20,051 bases of DNA. Source: an uncultured Janibacter sp. (lineage in GTDB: Bacteria > Actinomycetota > Actinomycetes > Actinomycetales > Dermatophilaceae). A program made the translations under genes and the position numbers. The notes beneath the pieces were generated by a model. The model was not told the DNA's origin and did no database searches. It worked only from the letters and a program-made list of their open reading frames with translations. Below are positions 15,434 through 20,051 of this stretch, one piece after another (the stretch's first letter is position 1; every line of letters begins with the position of its first letter). Location: the NCBI GenBank assembly GCA_946222495.1, contig CAMICF010000026.1:1-20051 (forward strand), read 5' to 3'.

Positions 15434-15459
15434 GCGCGTCGTGCCCTCGGGGCGCTCCG

Positions 15460-15465
15460 TATGCT
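15460..15465 (+). promoter_or_regulatory. Crotonase gene -10 box, leaderless promoter
   Basis: TATGCT ends 6 nt before the GTG start at 15472. No Shine-Dalgarno lies between. Confidence 0.5.
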
Positions 15466-15471
15466 GGCCCG

Positions 15472-16206
15472 GTGACTGACCGCGCCGCCCTTCGCTCCGA
15501 GTCCCACGGCGCTGTGACGGTGCTGACCATCGACCGGCCGCACCGCCGCAACGCGCTCGGCCTCCCGACGCTCGAGGCCCTCGATGCCGCCGTGGTCGCA
15601 GCGGTCGAGAGCGGCGCCCGGGCGATCGTCCTCACCGGCGCCGAGGGCCATTTCTGCGCCGGCGCGGACCTGACCGAGCTCGAGGACGTGAGCTTCACCG
15701 AGCGGCTGGCCGAGGTGCTCGAGCACCTGGCCGGTGTCCCCGTGACGACCATCGCCGCGATCTCCGGGTCGTGCATGGGGCTGGGCATGCAGCTCGCCGT
15801 GGCCTGCGACCTCAGGGTGGTCACCGACGACGCACGGTTCGCCGTCCCCGTCGCCAAGCTCGGGCTCATGGTCAACCGGTGGACCCTCGAGCGGGTCGCC
15901 CGCCTCTGGGGCGAGGGCGCCGCACGCCTCATGGTGCTCACGGCCACCGTCCTCGACGCTGACGATGCCTGGCGCCTCGGGTTCACCCAGCGCCGTGGCG
16001 ACCTGGACGCCGCCCTCGAGCTGGCCGGGTCCGCGGTCCCGCTGGCCCCGCTGTCGCAGTCGGGGTCGAAGATCGGGATGGACTCCCCCACGGCCCCCGA
16101 CGATGCCTACGACGAGGCCTTCGCCCGGGCGTGGGCGAGTGCTGACCTCGCGGAGGGCCAGCGGGCCTTCACCGAGCGCCGCTCCCCCGTCTTCGAGGGC
16201 CGCTGA
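15472..16206 (+). CDS. Crotonase-fold (enoyl-CoA hydratase-like) protein lacking catalytic Glu
   Basis: A 244-residue crotonase-superfamily protein. The oxyanion-hole motifs are present: GHFCAGADLTEL (about 60-71) and the GSCMGLGMQLAVACDLR block (about 99-115). In hydratases two glutamates act as acid and base. Here the first, in the GGGxELAxxCD pattern, is Gln, and the second, in the QPE motif, is Val (FAVPVAKLG). Hydration of enoyl-CoA is therefore unlikely; a different acyl-CoA reaction (isomerase, hydrolase or decarboxylase-like) is more plausible. It heads a four-gene operon with a GNAT enzyme and azlCD. The GTG start is supported by the -10 box 6 nt upstream. Confidence 0.82.
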   Translation: MTDRAALRSESHGAVTVLTIDRPHRRNALGLPTLEALDAAVVAAVESGARAIVLTGAEGHFCAGADLTELEDVSFTERLAEVLEHLAGVPVTTIAAISGSCMGLGMQLAVACDLRVVTDDARFAVPVAKLGLMVNRWTLERVARLWGEGAARLMVLTATVLDADDAWRLGFTQRRGDLDAALELAGSAVPLAPLSQSGSKIGMDSPTAPDDAYDEAFARAWASADLAEGQRAFTERRSPVFEGR

Positions 16207-16757
16207 TGCCCACCGCCGACGCGAGCGTCCGGGGCGCGGGCGTCAACGACGCCCCGGCCGTCGGACAGGTCCAGGCCCTCGTCTGGCAGGAGGCCTACGA
16301 CGGCATCGTCCCGCCCCGGGTGCATGCCGCCTTCGACCCGCAGGCCTTCGCCGCCGCCTGGCGGGACTCCCTTCGCACCCCGCCCGAAGGGGTGCACCGC
16401 CTCCTCGTGGCCTGCTCGGCGGACCAGGTGGTGGGCTTCGTGGCCGTCGGCCCGAGCCAGGACCCGGACGCCGGCCAGACGACGGGTGAGGTCACGGCGC
16501 TCGGCGTCCATCCGCAGCACCGTCGGCAGGGGCACGGCTCCCGGCTCGTCAACGCGGCCGTCGACATCCTCCGTGACGCGGGTGCCGAGCACGTCTCGGC
16601 CTGGTGCCTCGTCCAGCACGAGGGCGTGCGCGCCTTCCTCACCGGGTCCGGGCTCGAGCCCGACGGCGCCTACCGGGACCGCGTCGTCTCCCCGGACGAG
16701 GACACCGCCCGGGAGGTACGGCTCGTCGCGGCACTCACCGCGGAGGCCACCGGGTGA
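16206..16757 (+). CDS. GNAT-family N-acetyltransferase
   Basis: A 183-residue GNAT acetyltransferase. Motif A, VTALGVHPQHRRQGHGSRLV (about 97-116), holds the Q/R-x-x-G-x-G loop that binds the acetyl-CoA pyrophosphate. The later segment AWCLVQHEGVRAFLTGSGLEP is the usual motif B region. The substrate cannot be inferred. Its ATG shares one base with the preceding stop (TGATG), and its stop overlaps the azlC GTG by 4 nt, so the operon is tightly coupled. Confidence 0.88.
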   Translation: MPTADASVRGAGVNDAPAVGQVQALVWQEAYDGIVPPRVHAAFDPQAFAAAWRDSLRTPPEGVHRLLVACSADQVVGFVAVGPSQDPDAGQTTGEVTALGVHPQHRRQGHGSRLVNAAVDILRDAGAEHVSAWCLVQHEGVRAFLTGSGLEPDGAYRDRVVSPDEDTAREVRLVAALTAEATG

Positions 16758-17473
16758 GCGAGGACTCCTCTGCCGCGCGGTCGGCCGCGCGGAGGCAGGG
16801 CCTCTCCGTCGGCGTCGCCACCGGCGTCTACGGGATCAGCTTCGGCGCCCTCGGCGTGGCTGCCGGCCTCGACGTCTGGCAGACGGCCACCCTCTCGCTG
16901 CTCCTCTTCACCGGCGGCTCGCAGTTCGCCTTCGTCGGCATCATCGGGTCCGGCGGCAACCCGGTCACCGCGGTCGTGACCTCCACCCTCCTCGGCATCC
17001 GCAACGGCCTCTACGGCCTCCAGCTGGCCCGGGTGCTCCGGCTCACGGGCTGGCGAAGGGCGGCCGCCGCCCACGTGACCATCGACGAGTCCACCGCCGT
17101 GGGCCTGGCCCAGGAGGGGACGGAGGCCCAGCGCACCGGGTTCTGGTCCGGCGGTCTCGCCGTCTTCGCCTTCTGGAACCTCTCGACGCTCGTCGGCGCG
17201 GTCGTCGGCAATGCCCTCGGGGACCCGCGGGTCTGGGGTCTGGACGCGGCCGCGTCCGCCGCCTTCGTCGGTCTCATCTGGCCGCGGCTGAAGGACCGCA
17301 CCGGTCGGGTGACGGCGCTCCTCGCCGCCGCCATCGCGCTCGTCGCCCTCGCCCCCACGCCCGCGGGGGTCCCCGTGCTGCTCGCCGCGCTGGCCGCGGT
17401 CGTCGTCGGGCTCGTCGTCGCCGGGCCGAGCAGTGCCCGCGACATCGAGGAGCCGGGGGGTGACCTGCTGTGA
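16754..17473 (+). CDS. azlC: AzlC family branched-chain amino acid exporter, large subunit
   Basis: A 239-residue membrane protein with AzlC features: an early GISFGALGVAAGL helix, LLLFTGGSQFAFVGII (the conserved F(T/A)GxxQF stretch), and NGLYGLQLAR with the following charged loop and GWRRAAAAHVTIDEST. With AzlD it exports branched-chain amino acids or analogues (Bacillus azlCD and BrnFE are the models). The GTG at 16754 is in a GTGA overlap with the GNAT stop and gives the family's usual length; the frame is open further upstream but that is coding sequence of the GNAT gene. Confidence 0.9.
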   Translation: MSEDSSAARSAARRQGLSVGVATGVYGISFGALGVAAGLDVWQTATLSLLLFTGGSQFAFVGIIGSGGNPVTAVVTSTLLGIRNGLYGLQLARVLRLTGWRRAAAAHVTIDESTAVGLAQEGTEAQRTGFWSGGLAVFAFWNLSTLVGAVVGNALGDPRVWGLDAAASAAFVGLIWPRLKDRTGRVTALLAAAIALVALAPTPAGVPVLLAALAAVVVGLVVAGPSSARDIEEPGGDLL

Positions 17474-17793
17474 GTGCCACGGTCCTGTGGTTCGCCGTCA
17501 TCGCGGCCTGCGTGCTCGGCTTCGCGACGAAGTATGCCGGCTACCTCGTGCCCGAGTCCGTCGTCGACGGTCGCCGACGCTCCCGGGTCGTCGGCCTGCT
17601 CCCCGTCGCGCTGCTCGCCGGGCTCGTCGTCACCCAGACCGTCGGCGGCGACGACGGGATCGTCCTCGACGCCCGGCTCGCCGCGGCGGCCCTCGCCGTC
17701 GTGCTCCTGTGGCTGCGGGCCGGCTTCGTCGTCGTGGTCTTCGCCGCGGCGGCGCTGGCCGCCGCGCTCCGTGCGCTCGGCTGGGCGGCCTAG
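17470..17793 (+). CDS. azlD: AzlD family branched-chain amino acid transport subunit
   Basis: A 107-residue protein with about four membrane helices and the AzlD pattern GFATKYAGYLVPE, then LLPVALLAGLVVTQTV. It is the small partner of AzlC in the exporter. The GTG start overlaps the azlC stop by 4 nt. The gene ends the operon and converges with dapB, 13 nt away, without a visible terminator. Confidence 0.9.
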   Translation: MSATVLWFAVIAACVLGFATKYAGYLVPESVVDGRRRSRVVGLLPVALLAGLVVTQTVGGDDGIVLDARLAAAALAVVLLWLRAGFVVVVFAAAALAAALRALGWAA

Positions 17794-17806
17794 CGCGCTC
17801 CCGGGC

Positions 17807-18547
17807 TCAGATCCCGAGGACGTGCTCGAGGCCGACCGTCACGCCGGGGTGCACGCCGACCCCACGCACCCCGGCGAGCACGCCGGGCATGAAGGAGACG
17901 CGGTCGAAGGAGTCGTGGCGGATCGTCAGCATCTCGCCCTCGTTGCCGAGGAGGACCTCCTGGTGGGCGACGAGACCCCGCAGCCGGACGGCGTGCACCG
18001 GGACGCCCTCGACCCGGGCCCCACGGGCGCCGTCCGGGTCCTGGGTCGTCGCATCGGGGACGTCACCCAGACCCGCCTCCGAGCGGGCCTGACCGATGAG
18101 CTCGGCGGTGCGGGTGGCCGTCCCGCTCGGGGCGTCGACCTTGCGCGGGTGGTGGAGCTCGACGACCTCCACGGACTCGTAGAAGCGAGCCGCCTGCCGG
18201 GCGAACTGCATCATGAGGACGGCCCCGATGGCGAAGTTCGGCGCGATGAGGACGCCGACGTCCCCCTTCGCCTCGACCTCGGGACGAAGGGCGGCGGCCC
18301 GCTCGTCGGTCCATCCGGACGTCCCCACGACGACGTGCACCCCCTGCTGCACGCAGTGCCGGACGTTGTCCTCGCTGGCGGACAGGACGGTGAAGTCGAC
18401 GGCCACGTCGGCCCCGCCCAGGTCCCCGAGGTCGTCCCCGTCGTCGAAGCGCGCCACGAGCTCGAGGTCCGCTGCGCCCTCGATCGCCTCGCACGTCGTC
18501 GCACCCATGCGCCCCGCGGCGCCGATCACTGCCACCTTCGTCGTCAT
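17807..18547 (-). CDS. dapB: 4-hydroxy-tetrahydrodipicolinate reductase
   Basis: A 246-residue NAD(P)H-dependent reductase, second step of the DAP branch. The dinucleotide-binding GAAGRMG is at 9-15, DFT at 51-53, and the active-site block ELHHPRKVDAPSGTAT covers 130-145, with H132/H133 and K136 as proton donor and substrate contacts. Length is typical of actinobacterial DapB. The ATG at 18547 lies 6 nt from a TAGGGT -10 box on the minus strand, so the message is probably leaderless. It is divergent from the small gene at 18685. Confidence 0.96.
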   Translation of the reverse strand: MTTKVAVIGAAGRMGATTCEAIEGAADLELVARFDDGDDLGDLGGADVAVDFTVLSASEDNVRHCVQQGVHVVVGTSGWTDERAAALRPEVEAKGDVGVLIAPNFAIGAVLMMQFARQAARFYESVEVVELHHPRKVDAPSGTATRTAELIGQARSEAGLGDVPDATTQDPDGARGARVEGVPVHAVRLRGLVAHQEVLLGNEGEMLTIRHDSFDRVSFMPGVLAGVRGVGVHPGVTVGLEHVLGI

Positions 18548-18553
18548 GGGCCC

Positions 18554-18559
18554 ACCCTA
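18554..18559 (-). promoter_or_regulatory. dapB -10 box, leaderless promoter
   Basis: On the minus strand this reads TAGGGT, ending 6 nt before the dapB ATG. No Shine-Dalgarno lies between. Confidence 0.5.
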
Positions 18560-18594
18560 CGAGGGCGTCCGGACCTCCCTTCGCCCGACCGCCG

Positions 18595-18637
18595 TGAACG
18601 ACACGGACACTCGTCGTTCATCTTCCATTCATCTAGT
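18595..18637. promoter_or_regulatory. GTTCA-type repeat cluster (candidate PhoP/OmpR-family operator)
   Basis: GTTCATCTTCC (18616-18626) and ATTCATCTAGT (18627-18637) are two adjacent 11 bp direct repeats sharing TTCATCT. They overlap the -35 region of the TAGGGT promoter at 18640. Also TGAACGAC (18595-18602) is the exact reverse complement of GTCGTTCA (18613-18620), and GATGAAC recurs at 18664-18670. Direct 11 bp repeats of GTTCA-type units resemble the PHO box of Streptomyces and other OmpR-family sites. The regulator itself is a guess. Confidence 0.45.
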
Positions 18638-18639
18638 GC

Positions 18640-18645
18640 TAGGGT
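18640..18645 (+). promoter_or_regulatory. -10 box of the small arginine-rich protein gene
   Basis: TAGGGT, sitting in CTAGTGCTAGGGTG. The transcription start would be about 18652-18654, giving a leader of about 30 nt before the GTG at 18685. Confidence 0.5.
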
Positions 18646-18684
18646 GCTCCACAGTGAACACGAGATGAACAGGAGGTGTCCAAG

Positions 18685-18849
18685 GTGACCGTTTCGACGA
18701 TGAAGCCCCCGACCGATACCCCGCGGCGAGCGCCCCGACTGACCTGCAGCTGGGTCCCGGTGCGTGGCACGGACGGCCGGACCCGCATGGAGATGCGCTG
18801 GACCGACGAGTCCCAGCAGACCCGCACCGCGGCGCGCCGCGCCGCCTGA
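18685..18849 (+). CDS. Small arginine-rich hypothetical protein
   Basis: A 54-residue protein, too short for routine calling. The GTG at 18685 is preceded by a perfect AGGAGG (18671-18676) at 8 nt spacing, and the gene has its own -10 box and a strong terminator after it. The product starts MTVSTMKPPTDTPRRAPR, has one central block (LTCSWVPVRGTDGRTRMEMRW) that looks ordered, and ends in an Ala/Arg tail (TRTAARRAA). It is basic and has no membrane helix or signal peptide. I do not recognise a named family. A nucleic-acid- or protein-binding role is possible but not supported beyond charge. Confidence 0.72.
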   Translation: MTVSTMKPPTDTPRRAPRLTCSWVPVRGTDGRTRMEMRWTDESQQTRTAARRAA

Positions 18850-18859
18850 CCGCCCCGCA

Positions 18860-18908
18860 GCACGACGACGGCCCCCGCACCACTGTGGTGCGGGGGCCGT
18901 CGTCGTGC
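18860..18908. terminator. 24 bp perfect hairpin terminator
   Basis: Arms 18860-18883 and 18885-18908 are exact reverse complements around a central T (an effective loop of about 3-5 nt). No T-tract follows, as is common in high-GC actinobacteria. It lies between the convergent ends of the small basic protein gene (stop 18849) and the NlpC/P60 gene (stop 18922) and can serve both. Confidence 0.85.
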
Positions 18909-18921
18909 GGTGCGGCTCGGG

Positions 18922-19971
18922 TCAGAGGCGGCGGACGGCGCGGAAGTTGTTCGCGAACAACCCGTTGCCGTCGAGGATCGAGGGACCCTTGACGTCGCCC
19001 ATCGTCGGGCCGTTGATGGCCTCACGGCTCGACATGAAGCGGTGCTTGCCCTTGCTGTCCTTGCCCATGTAGAAGCCGGAGTGGTCCAGACCCGGCTCGC
19101 CGTCGGTCTCGAAGAAGACGATGTCACCCGGGAGCATGTTCTCGGTGACCTTGTCCAGGTCGGCCGGCTTCTCGCCGGTGTCCTTGTGCAGCAGCTGGCC
19201 CGGTGCCCGGTCGACCATGCCCTGCACCTGTCGCTGCAGGGCGTCGCCCTTCGTCTCGTTCTTGCCGAAGAGCGGGTAGTCGAGGCGGTACCCGAGGACC
19301 ATCCGCAGGAAGCCGGAGCAGTCCAGGGCGTTCTTGTCCTTCTTCTCCGGCGGGTCGTCCTTCTTGTCCGGGTGGGAGACCGTGACCTCCATGAAGTCGT
19401 TGTAGTCGCCGCCGACCTCACGCAGACCGTCGTCGCCCATCGGACCGAAGTCGGCGTCACCGGCGTACCGGACCCCGTCCTTGTCGACCTGGTCCTCGGC
19501 GCCCTTGAAGTACTGCGTCCCGATCTCGAGCGCGTCGGGCTCCTCGCTGTCCTTGTTCTCGGCGAGGAACTCACCGAACCAGTCGGCCTTCTCGCTGCCG
19601 GACTTCCACTGGTGCGGGACGACCCGCACCCACGCGTCGGTGGTGACGGTGGCATCCGTGGCCCCCGGCTCCTCGAGGGTGCGCTTCGGCCCGAAGAACA
19701 CGGCGGTGCGGGCCTTGTCGGTCAGCCGGGCGACGACCTTGCCGGAGTCCTTGTCCACGACCTCGGTACCGGACGGGTTGGACACGCGCCGGTAGGTGTG
19801 TGCCTTGAGGACCTTCTTGACGTCCTCCTTCGACTGGCTGGAGGCCTTGTCGTCCTTGGACGACTCGTCGCCACCCAGACCGGGGCTCCACTGCGCGAGC
19901 CCGAGGGCCGCCAGGAGCACGAGGGCGACGACAATCGCCGCGAGCGGCCCAACCTTCTTCTTGCTGATCAT
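18922..19971 (-). CDS. NlpC/P60 family secreted peptidase
   Basis: A 349-residue protein with a basic N terminus and membrane helix (MISKKK, then about 8-26), followed by an extracellular region. The NlpC/P60 core has its catalytic Cys (C218) in NALDCSGF, LPGDIVFF before the catalytic His (H297) in LDHSGFYMG, and KHRFMSSRE as likely third position. Such enzymes cut gamma-D-glutamyl bonds in peptidoglycan; PgdS of B. subtilis cuts polyglutamate. The N-terminal region (about 50-200) is shared only with its paralogue at 14321-15361 and I do not recognise it. The Shine-Dalgarno is weak (GATGATGGGG). The active enzyme is 3.5 kb from its pseudoenzyme paralogue. Confidence 0.82.
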   Translation of the reverse strand: MISKKKVGPLAAIVVALVLLAALGLAQWSPGLGGDESSKDDKASSQSKEDVKKVLKAHTYRRVSNPSGTEVVDKDSGKVVARLTDKARTAVFFGPKRTLEEPGATDATVTTDAWVRVVPHQWKSGSEKADWFGEFLAENKDSEEPDALEIGTQYFKGAEDQVDKDGVRYAGDADFGPMGDDGLREVGGDYNDFMEVTVSHPDKKDDPPEKKDKNALDCSGFLRMVLGYRLDYPLFGKNETKGDALQRQVQGMVDRAPGQLLHKDTGEKPADLDKVTENMLPGDIVFFETDGEPGLDHSGFYMGKDSKGKHRFMSSREAINGPTMGDVKGPSILDGNGLFANNFRAVRRL

Positions 19972-19997
19972 TCGTACCCCATCATCGTGTGCGTCAA

Positions 19998-20003
19998 AGT
20001 GTA
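19998..20003 (-). promoter_or_regulatory. -10 box of the NlpC/P60 gene
   Basis: TACACT on the minus strand, 26 nt before the ATG at 19971. Confidence 0.4.
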
Positions 20004-20051
20004 CTCACGCATCATCCGGACGACGAAGGGGCGAGACCTCCCCGCGGGAGG

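Overview
The window is high-GC DNA from an actinobacterium. GTG starts, G/C-ending codons, TANNNT -10 boxes placed 6-7 nt before start codons (leaderless mRNAs) and a SAM-IV riboswitch all fit. Gene content suggests a Micrococcales/Intrasporangiaceae-like organism, but that placement is inference. Genes are packed tightly, mostly joined by 1-4 nt stop/start overlaps, and no tRNA, rRNA, CRISPR array or transposase was found.

Left part (1-6208): the 3' end of a prepilin peptidase gene; a SAM-IV riboswitch ahead of a cysteine-desulfurase-like class V aminotransferase; a strong bidirectional terminator; the convergent dapA-rnj operon (lysine/peptidoglycan DAP synthesis and RNase J); and, divergent from dapA, thyA followed by an unusual Nudix-dihydrofolate reductase fusion. 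The dapA and thyA promoters share a 43 bp gap and both look leaderless.

Middle (6209-15361): a satD-family gene with a membrane partner reads rightward. A long leftward operon then runs from 14229 down to 7690: a GAF/sensor-like protein, a previously uncalled 53-residue single-TM protein, a membrane protein with a degenerate GGDEF domain, then pgsB/capB, an internally duplicated pgsC/capC, and a multidomain pgsA/capA. This is a poly-gamma-glutamate-type synthase/export system with extra accessory genes. Just upstream, in the same orientation, lies an NlpC/P60-type secreted protein whose catalytic Cys is Ser.

Right part (15362-20051): an operon of four rightward genes (a crotonase-fold protein lacking both catalytic Glu residues, a GNAT acetyltransferase, azlC, azlD); convergent dapB; an arginine-rich 54-residue protein divergent from dapB with a cluster of GTTCATC-type repeats in the shared promoter region; a 24 bp hairpin terminator; and a second NlpC/P60 protein, paralogous to the first but with its Cys intact.

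The order dapB ... thyA-dfrA ... dapA-rnj is a conserved actinobacterial neighbourhood (known from Mycobacterium). The satD, pgs, NlpC and azl genes sit inside it and look like an accessory insertion. The strongest candidate for an under-described system is the pgs operon: synthase/exporter genes, a small CapE/PgsE-like membrane peptide, two putative sensor/scaffold proteins, and a pair of NlpC/P60 paralogues (one active, one pseudoenzyme) that recall the PgdS hydrolase beside the Bacillus subtilis pgs operon.
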